Below are positions 15,985 through 25,393 of a DNA stretch of 64,000 nucleotides, in pieces. The notes below the pieces were generated by a model that had not been told where the DNA came from, made no database searches, and saw only the letters and a list, made by a program, of their open reading frames with translations. Location: assembly GCA_003225075.1 (NCBI GenBank), contig QIAP01000041.1, positions 24,069-88,068 on the forward strand, given 5' to 3'. Both the position numbers and the translations under genes were made by a program. Positions within the stretch are counted from its first letter, which is position 1. Each line of letters begins with the position of its first letter. Origin of the DNA: Acidobacteriota bacterium. Lineage in GTDB: Bacteria > Acidobacteriota > Terriglobia > Terriglobales > Acidobacteriaceae.

Positions 15985-17676
15985 TTAGTCGCAGGCCTTG
16001 CGATAGGCGGGCTCGAATTGATCCAATTGTGCGTCCCGCTGGCTTGTGAACTTGCCCTTGGGAGTATTGCCGTACAAATCTGCGCCAGGACAGTAGTAGA
16101 GCGCGGTGTGCAAGTCCACCCAGACCTTGGTCTCGGGATTTCCATTGTAGACAGGAGCGGGAGGCGGCTCCGCAATGCCTAGAGCGACCAGCAGCCGGTC
16201 GGTCAGACTCAGCTTCGGCTCCTCCACTTGCTTTCGCCTTGGCCTGGCCCGGCCTGTCGCAGAATTATCTCTCGAAGAGGCCGTCACAGTAGCGCCACTG
16301 CCGGAATTCGACCAGACGCCCCAACCGACTGCGGCGACGACCAGGATTATTGCGATTGCCAGGTAAACGTCGGCGCGTCTCATTTTCCAGAATCGGGCGA
16401 ACGCGGCATTCGACCGCACGCCATTCAGCGACTCCAACCAGGCTTTGGCTCGAGCTGCGGAAACCCATGGATATAGTTGCTGCGCTGAAGTTTTCCCTTG
16501 TGCTGCATTTGCTTGAGCAGGTGGGAGCGATTTTGATGCCTGCTCGATATTTTCCCGAGAATTGTTGTCGCCGTCTGCGCTGGTCAATTCCTGCTGAAGA
16601 TGATCCGACTTTAGATTTGCCAACGGCAGCCCGGAGACGAAGTCAGGCTCTCTTTCGCGAACCTGGTTGACCGGCAGTTTGTTGGCCTCACTCATGCGCC
16701 ACATCGAGGCCCATTTACTCTGGAGATCTCCGCTGCCGGGCTGGGTTTTCTCAGTGCCGCACATGCCACAGAAGATTTCGTCCGCCCTAATCGGATTACT
16801 ACACTCGGGACAGAGTGCGCTCTCTCGGCTGGTGACCGACTCTATGCCATTCGCCAAGGGCTCTAATTCTAGTTTGAGCTTTTGCGAGTTCCCGGTCGTT
16901 GTCGCGTGTTCGGCGGCAAATATCTGCTGCAATTCCAGTTCTGCTGTCCGCGCCAAACCTTCGGTAACCAATCCAGCCATCAGTTGGCAGGTGCGAACAT
17001 CGTGGTCTTGATAGCCGTTGGCATTTGCGAAATGCAATTCCAAACAACCCATTATCTTGCCGTCATAGAAAACAGGAACGGCAATAATCGCGTTGATACC
17101 TTGCCGCCTGCAAGTTTCGGGATCAAGACGAACATCGTTCCGCACGTCAGGACATTGCAAAATCGTCCCCGTGCTTACACAGTCGGCGGGTAAACAGGAC
17201 GCAGCCTTGACACGACTGCCGGCCAGTCGCACGGCGCTTCCGGAGGCGGCCCAGTACAGCAAGTCTTCCTGTTCGAGTAAGCCGACAGCGCTGCCATCGG
17301 CGTGCGCGATTTGTTTTGCCCGAGTTGCGATCAGCCCTATGGCAGCGTGCAGATTCAGATGACGCATCTGGATCTGGTGCTGACATTCCACGATTTCGCC
17401 CAGGATGCGGGTGTAATCCACGTCGATTTCGCTGGGTGCGTGGCTCTCCGTCGGACTAACTTCTGTGCCTTGCGACGTCAGCGTGGGTTCGGTAATTCGC
17501 GACTGCTCGTTGTGCTGTTGAAGCACATACGCCGCCGCTAGCAGTTTCTGGAATGAGACTTCGTCCAGTACCGGACGTCCATTATTAGTTGTGAAGGTTG
17601 CCATCAGCATCAACTGGGCGGAATCCGCACCGGCGCCCAGCTCGGGTGCACTATTGTAGTGCAATTCGTTACCCAA
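15985..17676 (-). CDS. GAF-domain, zinc-ribbon membrane protein
   Basis: Of 563 residues, about 105-245 form a GAF domain (INAIIAVPVFYDGKIMGCLE is the typical strand region). A CPEC/CGMC zinc ribbon follows (C289, C292, C303 and C306), then a membrane segment near 435-455 (VYLAIAIILVVAAVGWGVW) and a C-terminal tail with several Tyr/Cys residues. GAF domains bind small ligands or dimerise in signalling proteins, but no kinase, cyclase or HTH output is present here. The listed start is a TTG without a ribosome site; internal ATGs at 17610 or 17604 (MATFTTNN) are good alternatives. It lies 77 bp upstream of the other zinc-ribbon gene and is probably co-transcribed. Confidence 0.7.
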   Translation of the reverse strand: MGNELHYNSAPELGAGADSAQLMLMATFTTNNGRPVLDEVSFQKLLAAAYVLQQHNEQSRITEPTLTSQGTEVSPTESHAPSEIDVDYTRILGEIVECQHQIQMRHLNLHAAIGLIATRAKQIAHADGSAVGLLEQEDLLYWAASGSAVRLAGSRVKAASCLPADCVSTGTILQCPDVRNDVRLDPETCRRQGINAIIAVPVFYDGKIMGCLELHFANANGYQDHDVRTCQLMAGLVTEGLARTAELELQQIFAAEHATTTGNSQKLKLELEPLANGIESVTSRESALCPECSNPIRADEIFCGMCGTEKTQPGSGDLQSKWASMWRMSEANKLPVNQVREREPDFVSGLPLANLKSDHLQQELTSADGDNNSRENIEQASKSLPPAQANAAQGKTSAQQLYPWVSAARAKAWLESLNGVRSNAAFARFWKMRRADVYLAIAIILVVAAVGWGVWSNSGSGATVTASSRDNSATGRARPRRKQVEEPKLSLTDRLLVALGIAEPPPAPVYNGNPETKVWVDLHTALYYCPGADLYGNTPKGKFTSQRDAQLDQFEPAYRKACD

Positions 17677-17862
17677 AGGGACTCAGAAAGGGCCGTGGCG
17701 GGTTCATTCTAACAGGTAACAGCGGGGCCCTAAGGTACCTATCGGCATGGCGCACTTTCGTGCAAGTTATTCGCACGTCAAAGTTTATCAAGGACACCCC
17801 AGTGCGACGCCCACGATTGTACCGGGCAGGGGCGCGTGGCCAGGTTCCTTTTCGTGTTCCAC

Positions 17863-17904
17863 CGACTAAAAAGTCGAGATTGAGTGCAAGATTATGCACT
17901 TTTT
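17863..17904 (-). terminator. Possible terminator hairpins after the RND operon
   Basis: Two small hairpins lie 30-70 bp beyond the RND permease stop: AGTGCA/TGCACT (17883-17900, 6-nt loop) and CGACT/AGTCG (17863-17876) whose loop is a T run on the minus strand. Both are short, so termination is plausible but not certain. Confidence 0.35.
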
Positions 17905-17931
17905 GGGGGACAGCAAAGCTTTTCGTTACTT

Positions 17932-20900
17932 TCATCGGACCGGCGACAATTCCAATTTCTCTACTTTTTCGCGGCTCAGATAAAAGTGAACTGCCGGCGT
18001 AATGATCAGCGACAGAACCATCGAGATTAAAATTCCGCCGATGACAGCGATCGCCAGGGGCTGCAACATTTGCGAGCCCGCCCCGATTGCAAAAGATAGG
18101 GGTAACATGCCGGCGATGGTGGCCAGTGCGGTCATAACAATGGGACGCAAACGTCGCCGGCTGGCTTGTAACATGGCGTCTTCACTGGAGAGACCGAGAA
18201 TATGGAACTTCTCCTCCGCATCGAGCAAAAGAATACCGTTCTTAGCCACGATGCCTACCACCATGATCATTCCCATAAAAGATGAGATGTTGAAGGTTGT
18301 CCGCGTGATCATCAGAGCAATAAAAACACCTGACGTGGAGAGCAGTGCGGACGCCAAAATCGCCAGCGGCGCGGCAAAGCTGCGGAATTCGAAAAGCAGC
18401 ACAATAAAAACCAGCAGAATGGCGATAACGAATACGAACACCAGATCCCGAAATGACCGCTGCTGTTCCTGATAGGTTCCACCGTACTCGACACGAATGC
18501 TCGCGGGAAGACGCAAGCCGGCTACAGTCTTCTGCACCGCGTTCATGGCGCTGCCTAAGTCGGTGCCCTCCAGGCGCGCGGTGACCGCTACGTCGCGCTG
18601 CAGGTTCTCGCGCCGGATTTCGGTTTGCCCGGGAAGTTCCGTGACTGTAGCCAATGAACCCAGGGTCGCGGTCTTTCCTGTGCTGCTCGTGAGAAGCGTA
18701 TTCCGCATGGCCTCGAGCGATGAATGATTAGCGGCGGGAAAGCGCACCCGCAAGGTGTAGGCGCGATCGTTGGCTACCACTGGAGTCGGGGCCGGCTCAC
18801 CTTCGAGGATGGCCGCAGCGTCGAGCGCTACTTCTTCGGGAGTAAATCCGGCTCGCGATGCAACGCTGGGATCGACCTGGAAAATCACTGCCGGACCACT
18901 GATCGTGTTATCGATTCCATTCAGAACATCCACGACACCTGGAATTTTTTGAATCGCATCCGCCAGCTTCGGCGCCCAGGCTTCGAGTACAGCCGGGTCC
19001 TGCGAAAACAACTTAATCTGGATCGGCTCCGGGGCACCGGTCAGATCGCTGATCATGTCCTGCAAAGTCTGTATGAATTCAACGTCAAGGGCGGGTTCCT
19101 GCTGTTTAATTTTCGTACGAACGTCTTCCATGACTTCCTGGACACTCCGACTGCGCTTCTGTTTCAGCTTTACGGAAAGATCGCCGGTATTCGCCTCCGT
19201 AACGGCAGCCAGCCCCAGTTGCAGCCCGGTTCGACGCGAGGTGCTCTCCACTTCGGGGGTGCTTCGCAAAATCTGTTCGACGTGACTGATGACACGATTT
19301 GTTTCCGCCAATGAACTGCCAGCGGGCATGATGTAGTCGAGCACGAAACCGCCCTCGTCCATTTCGGGCAACAGGTCCGATCCGGAAAAGTGATAGCAGA
19401 CGTATGAGACCACGATCAGCACCAAGCTAAGTCCCACCAGCAGCCACGGTTTGTCCACCGCTCGCCGCAACCAGCGCTCGTGCAAATTGATTACCTTATG
19501 AAAGAAGCCGCCGAGATGCGCCTCTTCAGCCGCCAGCAACCGCGACATCGATTCTTCTTCCGGTTCTTCTTCTCGTTCCGGTCCGGTTTCGTCCGAGCCC
19601 TTGTGTTTACCCCGAATGAGATATTGACTCAGATTCGGCGTCCAGGTGAGAGCCAGCGCCAGTGAAGTCAGTAGCGAGACGGCCATGGTCACGGCTAGCG
19701 CGCGGAAGAACGTTCCTGTCACCCCGGTAATCGAAATCAGCGGAAGAAAAACCACGACGGGCGTGACTGTGGAACCGATCAGCGGCACAGTGATTTCACC
19801 AAGCGCGCTATGTATGGCCTGGAGACGCGATTGCCCGGCGTCGCGATGCAGCACGATGTTTTCAACCACCACGATGGCGTCATCAATCACCAACCCAACC
19901 GCTGCGGCGAGACCGCCTAAGGTCATGAGGTTGAAGGTCTCCCCCAGCACCTTCAGCGCGATGAACGTAACCATCACCGTAACTGGGATCACCAGTCCGG
20001 CGACCACCGATGTACCCCAATCACGCAAAAAGACCACCAGTATGATCGACGCCAGAAGCAGACCCAGCAGAATTGCGTCACGCACGCTCTTGATGGAATC
20101 ACTAACGATGATCGACTGGTCGTAAAAGGGCTGCAGCAATATTCCAGGCGGCAGTGATTTGCGGAGACGGTCCACTTCGGCATGCACTTCTTGCGCAACC
20201 TGCACCGTGTTGCTGTCCGGTTGCCGGTTGATGTTCAGCAGCACCGCGGCCTTGCCGTTTGCCGTAACAATCGTGTACACAGGCTTGACCGCCGGAGCGA
20301 CCGTCGCCACATCCCCCACACGAACCGGAATGCCCGTGGGCGTGGTCTTGATCACGGTGTTGGCGATTTCTTCCGGCGTGCGGACCTGGGCGTTGATAAG
20401 ACCCAGAAATAGCTGATGGTTTTGTTCCAGCAGGCCGGGCGAGTCGATCAAGTTTGTCCGCCGCACGGCATCCAGAATGTCGGTCACCGTCACCCCCGCG
20501 GCTAGTAATTTGGCGGGCTCAGGAGTGATGTGGAATTCAGGTTCCTGTCCTCCCTGCACCACTACCGTCGAGACTCCATCCAGGCGGTTCAAGCGTGGTT
20601 TCATCTCGTAGGTGGCCATTTCCCAAAGTTTGGTTAGCGGCACCGTCTGTGAGGTAAGGCTGTAGCCCATGATGGGGAAGCTGGCGAACGTCATGCGGTG
20701 TGCTTCCACTTTTGCCGTGGTGGGAAGCTCAGGTTGCACACGCGCGAGCGCCGAATTCACATATTGCAGGGTTTGAAACATGTCCACGTCCCAACGGAAA
20801 AACAAGTCAACTTCCGCTGATCCGCGGCTGGTGATGGAACGAACCGTAAGCAGTCCCGGAACACTGTTGACGGTCTCTTCGATGGGACGGGTGACCGTTA

Positions 20901-21090
20901 CCATCATCTGATCGATGGGCATGACACCGTTGTCAACCGAAATCAGAATGCGAGGGAAGTTAGTTTCCGGGAACACCGAGACCGGAACGGTGAATGCTAA
21001 GTAGGCGCCTAGCATCGCCACCGTCAGAATGAGAAAGATAACTGACTTGGAGTTTCGTGCAAACCAGTATGAGGGCTCCGATTGTGTCAC
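17932..21090 (-). CDS. RND-family efflux transporter permease
   Basis: This 1,052-residue inner-membrane proton antiporter forms a tripartite pump with the adaptor and TolC protein encoded just upstream. The expected architecture is there: an N-terminal membrane helix (SVIFLILTVAMLGAYLAF), a large periplasmic loop, a six-helix bundle containing GLVIDDAIVVVEN (the acidic proton-relay pair in helix 4), a second periplasmic loop and a second six-helix bundle. An extra charged Glu-rich linker precedes the second half. It resembles the HAE/MdtBC-like class more than heavy-metal pumps, but the substrate is not predictable. It starts 9 bp after the adaptor gene. Confidence 0.92.
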   Translation of the reverse strand: MTQSEPSYWFARNSKSVIFLILTVAMLGAYLAFTVPVSVFPETNFPRILISVDNGVMPIDQMMVTVTRPIEETVNSVPGLLTVRSITSRGSAEVDLFFRWDVDMFQTLQYVNSALARVQPELPTTAKVEAHRMTFASFPIMGYSLTSQTVPLTKLWEMATYEMKPRLNRLDGVSTVVVQGGQEPEFHITPEPAKLLAAGVTVTDILDAVRRTNLIDSPGLLEQNHQLFLGLINAQVRTPEEIANTVIKTTPTGIPVRVGDVATVAPAVKPVYTIVTANGKAAVLLNINRQPDSNTVQVAQEVHAEVDRLRKSLPPGILLQPFYDQSIIVSDSIKSVRDAILLGLLLASIILVVFLRDWGTSVVAGLVIPVTVMVTFIALKVLGETFNLMTLGGLAAAVGLVIDDAIVVVENIVLHRDAGQSRLQAIHSALGEITVPLIGSTVTPVVVFLPLISITGVTGTFFRALAVTMAVSLLTSLALALTWTPNLSQYLIRGKHKGSDETGPEREEEPEEESMSRLLAAEEAHLGGFFHKVINLHERWLRRAVDKPWLLVGLSLVLIVVSYVCYHFSGSDLLPEMDEGGFVLDYIMPAGSSLAETNRVISHVEQILRSTPEVESTSRRTGLQLGLAAVTEANTGDLSVKLKQKRSRSVQEVMEDVRTKIKQQEPALDVEFIQTLQDMISDLTGAPEPIQIKLFSQDPAVLEAWAPKLADAIQKIPGVVDVLNGIDNTISGPAVIFQVDPSVASRAGFTPEEVALDAAAILEGEPAPTPVVANDRAYTLRVRFPAANHSSLEAMRNTLLTSSTGKTATLGSLATVTELPGQTEIRRENLQRDVAVTARLEGTDLGSAMNAVQKTVAGLRLPASIRVEYGGTYQEQQRSFRDLVFVFVIAILLVFIVLLFEFRSFAAPLAILASALLSTSGVFIALMITRTTFNISSFMGMIMVVGIVAKNGILLLDAEEKFHILGLSSEDAMLQASRRRLRPIVMTALATIAGMLPLSFAIGAGSQMLQPLAIAVIGGILISMVLSLIITPAVHFYLSREKVEKLELSPVR

Positions 21091-21099
21091 GGTAACCCC

Positions 21100-22488
21100 C
21101 TATTTCTCGCTGCCAGATTGGTCGGCGGATTTTTCGCCGTCAGACTTGTTGGCGGACGGTTTATCGCTGGTTGGGTTCTCCGCAGCAGCTTCAATATTGA
21201 CCTTGGTGTTATCGGGCAGCCCGTAGTTCCCAGAAGTCACGACGCGATCTCCGGCCTGCAATCCTTGTGCGATTTGAACTTGGTCGCCCTGTCGAATCCC
21301 AACCTGTACCGCTTTCTGATGGGCGCGGCCATCGGGGCCAACCAGCATCACTGAGGTGCTGCCGTCCGTGGCTGTAAGGAGCGACGAGGCTGGCACGACC
21401 AGCGCATCAGGGATAGTTTGCGCCAGCATGGAAAGTTTCACGCTTGTCCCAGGTTTAAGACTTCGCTGCGGATTGGCTGCCTGCGCCCAGACTTCTACGG
21501 TCGTGCTATTAGGATCGAGCGCAGGACTGACCACCGTCACCTTGCCCGTGACCGGCTCATCCAGACCAGGAACCGTGATGCTTGCTTTGTCACCGACCTT
21601 GAGCAGGGCGGCCTCGGGTTGAGGAATGTGAGCCCGGGCGATGATTTGAGAAATATCCATTACCGTAATCAGGGGAACGCCGGCAGCACTCATCTCTCCT
21701 GGATACAGAGGACGGTCTGTCACTACGCCATCGATGGGGCTGCGAATCTCCGAGTAACTCAACTGCGCCTCAGCCCCCTGATACTTTCCCTGCGCGGACT
21801 CAAGTTGACCGTGAGCTGACTTCAGGGTCTGTTGCTTTCCGACAGCCATTAATGAATCGAGGTGTCGCTGCGCCAGGTCGTAGGCGTTACGGGCTTGCGT
21901 CAAACTCACGCCCGCCTCGTCTAGTTGTCTGCGGGGCAACGCGCCTTGCTGAAACAATACCTCCCGGCTCTTGTACACCTTTTCGGCCGCATCAAGCGCT
22001 TGTTTGGCCGCCTGAGTGTCAAGCTTAGCCCTTTGAATTTCTTCCGGAAGCCCAGCCGCAGTAGTGCTGGTATAAGCCGCCTCCGCCTGTTCATAGGTAC
22101 CCTTGTTTTCCTGCGCCGCGGCTGCCAGATCGCGATTCTCCAACACAGCCAGCAACTGCCCTTTGTGCACTTTGGCGCCTCGTTTTACCTGGAACGTCCT
22201 GACCGGTGCGCTGATCTTGGGTGTGATTGCTGCCTGTTGCAACGGAAATAGAATAGCTTCCGCGGTGACCGTGCGCTGGATCGTAGTCTTCTGCACGGGC
22301 GCGGCTTGAACTGTGACTACGGGCTCTTTGTCTGGCGCATTCCCCGAGCATGCAGCCAAAAATAGGAAGGCAGATGCGATCGCCGACCGGACGAGCGGCA
22401 ATGCGATCCTCCTTGAAACTACGCTGTAGCGACCTGGTGCCTGCCGGTGACCATTATTCGCAAAGCCAGCGGCTGTTGAAGGTTTCAT
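21100..22488 (-). CDS. Efflux RND periplasmic adaptor subunit (membrane fusion protein), lipoprotein
   Basis: This 462-residue adaptor links the RND permease to the outer-membrane channel. The N-terminus has a lipobox (FLFLAAC, acylated Cys47), so it is probably anchored to the inner membrane by lipid. It then has a lipoyl-like half motif (VKRGAKVHKGQLLAVLENRD), a long alpha-helical hairpin rich in Ala/Gln/Glu, the second half motif (YSEIRSPIDGVV) and a beta-barrel region. The C-terminal 25 residues are charged and low in complexity. It lies 4 bp after the TolC gene and 9 bp before the permease, forming one operon. Confidence 0.92.
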   Translation of the reverse strand: MKPSTAAGFANNGHRQAPGRYSVVSRRIALPLVRSAIASAFLFLAACSGNAPDKEPVVTVQAAPVQKTTIQRTVTAEAILFPLQQAAITPKISAPVRTFQVKRGAKVHKGQLLAVLENRDLAAAAQENKGTYEQAEAAYTSTTAAGLPEEIQRAKLDTQAAKQALDAAEKVYKSREVLFQQGALPRRQLDEAGVSLTQARNAYDLAQRHLDSLMAVGKQQTLKSAHGQLESAQGKYQGAEAQLSYSEIRSPIDGVVTDRPLYPGEMSAAGVPLITVMDISQIIARAHIPQPEAALLKVGDKASITVPGLDEPVTGKVTVVSPALDPNSTTVEVWAQAANPQRSLKPGTSVKLSMLAQTIPDALVVPASSLLTATDGSTSVMLVGPDGRAHQKAVQVGIRQGDQVQIAQGLQAGDRVVTSGNYGLPDNTKVNIEAAAENPTSDKPSANKSDGEKSADQSGSEK

Positions 22489-22492
22489 TCTG

Positions 22493-23962
22493 TTAGAAGT
22501 TTCCGGTCAGTGTTTGCAAAGTCGCTAAAGCTAGCCGAAAACGAGCCTGCCCGTCATCGTATGCGTTCCGTGCCTGGCGAAGCGTGGTCTGCGCATCTAC
22601 TACTTCCAGCACCGTAGCTTCTCCGGCCTGATAGCGCAAGGTGGTAAGACGCAGGCTCTCCGCCGATAGTTGCGCTGCCTGGGTCAGCGATTCCAATTCG
22701 GCGCGCGCCGCCTGGGCCTCATTGTAGAACGACTGCACGTTACCGAGCAGTTGCCGCTGGGCAAAGCTCAATTCGACGCTAGCCTGATGCTGCCGTAGAT
22801 TCGCTTGCCGAACCTTGCTGCGATTGGCTCCCCAACCCCAGACGGGTACCAGCAACGTGGCCGTGGCGGAGTAGCCCAAATTACGGATGGTCGCGAACTC
22901 CCGGGTTGCGGGATCATGCAAAACTGTCTGGTGAACCGCAAAGTGACTGGCATCGATCCCATAGAAGTAGTCGAGGGTCAGGGAAGGCAGAAGCCCACCC
23001 CACGCAGCAGTGACTTCGTGGTTTGCCGCTTGGAGCGCGGCTACGGCGGCCCGCAGTTCCGGATTCTTTCGTGCTGCCGCAGCCTGGACTTCCGGGAATG
23101 ACGGCAATGGCTGGAGGGTTTGGAGATCGTCAATCACGGTGAAATTCTCATTAAAGTTCGGGAAGAGCAATATAGCCAGCTCCAGCCGGGTGCGATCCAT
23201 ATCCAACCGCGCCTCCTGCAAATCGCGCTGAGCCTGTTGGAATTGGATTTGGGCCTTGATGACATCGGCATGGGCAACTTCGCCGCCTTGTTCGAGTTTC
23301 TGGCTGATCCCCAGAAAGCGTTCCGCTTCCGAAGCGGCGTTTTGGGCAGTGGCATACTTGCGCTGGGCAATTACCAGGCCGTAGTAAGCCTTCACTACGG
23401 TTACCACCAAGCCCCGAGCCGCGATTTCCAAGCGCGCCCGCGCTGCCGCTTCCATCGCACGGGTTCGCCGGTAATCGGCGAAACCGGTCAACGAGAGTGC
23501 CTGATGCACGTTGGCCTGACTAATGTACTCGTGTACACCATTGTTGGCTATGAAACGGCCAGGGAAGCTTGGGTTGCCACCTTCGGTGTAGATGAACTGG
23601 TTGTTGTAATTAACGTTTGGCAACAAGGCAGCCCGAGCTTGAACATGATCTTCTTTCGCGAGACCCAGTTCTGTGAGCCCGGCTTGGAATTGAGGACTGT
23701 TGCTTTTCGCTCGCTTCAGGGCATCCTGCAACGTCAGTGTCAGCGGAGCACCGCTATTCGGACTATCTGCCGCGGTCGCTTCGGAAGGGAGGCCTGCCGT
23801 AGCCTGCACGTTGATGGGTTTAAAGGCAGGATTGGTTTGTGCAACGGCAAATGACGTCACCAAGACAATGGAAAGTAGGGTTTCTCGATGCAGCCTTCGA
23901 ATCCTTTTCCCTGAATAGGACCGCTTTTTACTTTGTGGAAATCCGCAACGCGACATAAACAC
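22493..23962 (-). CDS. TolC-family outer membrane efflux protein
   Basis: This 489-residue outer-membrane channel belongs to the pump encoded by the two following genes. A signal peptide is visible (ETLLSIVLVTSFAVAQ, residues about 27-42). Two tandem outer-membrane-efflux repeats follow (LTLQDALKRAKSNSPQFQAG opens the first, PSFPEVQAAAARKNPELRAA the second), each with long Ala/Gln-rich helices. An alternative start two codons downstream changes nothing important. It is the first gene of the operon and diverges from an HTH gene pair that could regulate it. Confidence 0.92.
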   Translation of the reverse strand: MFMSRCGFPQSKKRSYSGKRIRRLHRETLLSIVLVTSFAVAQTNPAFKPINVQATAGLPSEATAADSPNSGAPLTLTLQDALKRAKSNSPQFQAGLTELGLAKEDHVQARAALLPNVNYNNQFIYTEGGNPSFPGRFIANNGVHEYISQANVHQALSLTGFADYRRTRAMEAAARARLEIAARGLVVTVVKAYYGLVIAQRKYATAQNAASEAERFLGISQKLEQGGEVAHADVIKAQIQFQQAQRDLQEARLDMDRTRLELAILLFPNFNENFTVIDDLQTLQPLPSFPEVQAAAARKNPELRAAVAALQAANHEVTAAWGGLLPSLTLDYFYGIDASHFAVHQTVLHDPATREFATIRNLGYSATATLLVPVWGWGANRSKVRQANLRQHQASVELSFAQRQLLGNVQSFYNEAQAARAELESLTQAAQLSAESLRLTTLRYQAGEATVLEVVDAQTTLRQARNAYDDGQARFRLALATLQTLTGNF

Positions 23963-24355
23963 GGAGCACCTCGGATTTTTTTAAGAGACTTGAACAAAAA
24001 TACAAAAGACGTCACTTCATTGCCGGAGCGACGATTGTCAACGAACCTTGGGAATTTTGTCCATATCGCCTTGCCCCCGCTGAGATAAGTCCCGAACGAA
24101 ATTCCGAACGTGCAGTGAAGATTCGAAATCCAAAACTGAACGGGAAAAGCACAACATTCCGGCATCCGGAACCAATGCGGGAAATCTCACGGCCGGCGTG
24201 GTTAAGAAGTGTTTGACGTCTGAAGGGGTTGCTCTCAAGTTCCTGCATTCATTGGGGTTCATCCCTCAGTGCGAGACGGCGAAGCTTTGGCGAAAGACGT
24301 GCTTATATTCATGTAGCGCGAGCCTACTGAGAGAAACCGAATGCGCGAGGAGAAC
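23963..24355. other. Divergent regulatory region between the efflux operon and HTH pair 2
   Basis: About 390 bp lie between the TolC start and the HTH start. A perfect TTGACA on the minus strand (24036-24041) could be a -35 box for the efflux operon, but no matching -10 was found at the right spacing. Open frames here are shadows without ribosome sites. A binding site for the HTH proteins would be expected in this region but is not recognisable. Confidence 0.4.
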
Positions 24356-24598
24356 ATGATTAATCTAAACGAAATCAAGATCACGCCCCGGGACCAGGAA
24401 GTGCTGAAGTTGCTGGTGCAGGGGTGCAGCAACAAAGAGATCGCCGCCCATCTGAGCATCAGCCCCCGAACGGTGAAACAACATTTGCGCACTTTGTTCT
24501 TGCGTGCTGGAATCCGAGATGGCCGTAAGCGAGTCAAGTTAGCAACCGCTATGTTTTCTGAGGAGCAGGTGGAATCATGCAGCCACGTGACCAGTTAA
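24356..24598 (+). CDS. Small LuxR/GerE-type HTH protein, first member of pair 2
   Basis: This 80-residue protein consists of one LuxR-type HTH (TPRDQEVLKLLVQGCSNKEI, then SPRTVKQHLRTLF) and nothing else. The ATG at 24356 is preferred over one five codons upstream because GAGGAG lies four bases before it. The gene overlaps its partner by 22 bp in the same relative frame as pair 1. It is similar in sequence to the first member of pair 1, including the GxxxGxKRVKLAT tail. It probably regulates transcription, possibly of the divergent efflux operon, but this is inference from position. Confidence 0.8.
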   Translation: MINLNEIKITPRDQEVLKLLVQGCSNKEIAAHLSISPRTVKQHLRTLFLRAGIRDGRKRVKLATAMFSEEQVESCSHVTS

Positions 24599-24786
24599 CC
24601 GCAAAGGAAATCCAAGTCGCCACTCTGGTCTGGGAAGGCCTTACAAACCGTGAGATTGCCGTCCTTATAGGTACAACGGAGCAAGTCGTAAAGAACTATC
24701 TGAGAGCTACCTTTGACAAGATTGGCGTATGGAGCCGTCTCGAGCTAGCGCTGTACGTGGCCGGCCATGGGGAGCCACTTGGATGA
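24577..24786 (+). CDS. Small LuxR/GerE-type HTH protein, second member of pair 2
   Basis: This 69-residue HTH-only protein (LTAKEIQVATLVWEGLTNRE, then TEQVVKNYLRATFDKIGVWS) is clearly homologous to the second member of pair 1. Its ATG lies inside the end of the first member, with GGTGGA as the likely ribosome site, so synthesis of the two is probably coupled. Neither member has a receiver domain, yet a free-standing receiver is encoded at 25394-25858, only 600 bp downstream. Whether they interact is unknown. Confidence 0.8.
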   Translation: MQPRDQLTAKEIQVATLVWEGLTNREIAVLIGTTEQVVKNYLRATFDKIGVWSRLELALYVAGHGEPLG

Positions 24787-25393
24787 CCGAGTTGGGTCTT
24801 AGGCGACAAGCCTAGACCGGAAGCTCGCCACCCTGGTATGTCGGTTTAATACACCAGTCAGCACCGCGCGAACTCCTTGGTGCATACGGTTCTAGCCTGT
24901 TTTTTCACAGTCTTCCACCTGAACTCTTGGCTTAGGTTAAGAGTTCTGGTGGCGATTAAAGCCTCTATAACGGAGACTTGACGAAGCCTCGGAGTGCGCC
25001 ACTGTTAGGTTGCACCAATTCACAGCATAAGCCTGTGGATGCGCGGCATGTCTTTGAGCAGTCATGCTGTTTGGGCTCGAGAATCCACTTGACGGCAGGC
25101 GGTGTTGAGAGTACTGGCGAGAAGGCAATCACCCGGATGTCTGTTCGTGTTTCTTGTTGCCGCGCATGGTCGCCCGATTTGAATGGGAAGAGCCAGAATG
25201 TTTGCAACGGGTTGCACTTCCCATCGAATTTAGCGTCTTGGAGTTCCCATATCTCTTACGCCAGGCGGCCGACAAAAGCAGCATGCAGCCAGTACAGGTT
25301 TTGGGTAATGAAAGCTGAACTTGGCAATCTGACGGTGAACGTGGGGATAAGTTGCAAGCCCGCCATTCGTGTTTGAGGGGGTAATCGAAAACC
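24787..25393. other. Gene-free stretch between HTH pair 2 and a receiver gene
   Basis: No credible gene is seen in these 607 bp; open frames on both strands begin with weak starts and have odd composition. A bulged 9-bp hairpin (24795-24818) right after the HTH genes could terminate their transcript. A stronger inverted repeat lies at 24915-24952. The remainder may be the leader of the receiver gene. Confidence 0.5.
24915..24952. repeat. Strong inverted repeat, 14-bp arms with one mismatch
   Basis: The arms CCACC-T-GAACTCTT and AAGAGTTC-T-GGTGG pair perfectly except for one T-T mismatch, and are separated by ten bases. No T run follows on either strand within a few bases, so it is not a standard terminator. 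It could be an operator or an RNA element. Confidence 0.75.

Noticed and set aside
24978..25376. 132-residue plus-strand open frame in the gap before the receiver gene
   Set aside because: It starts with TTG without a ribosome site, has no recognisable domain or hydrophobic segment, and overlaps an equally long frame on the other strand.
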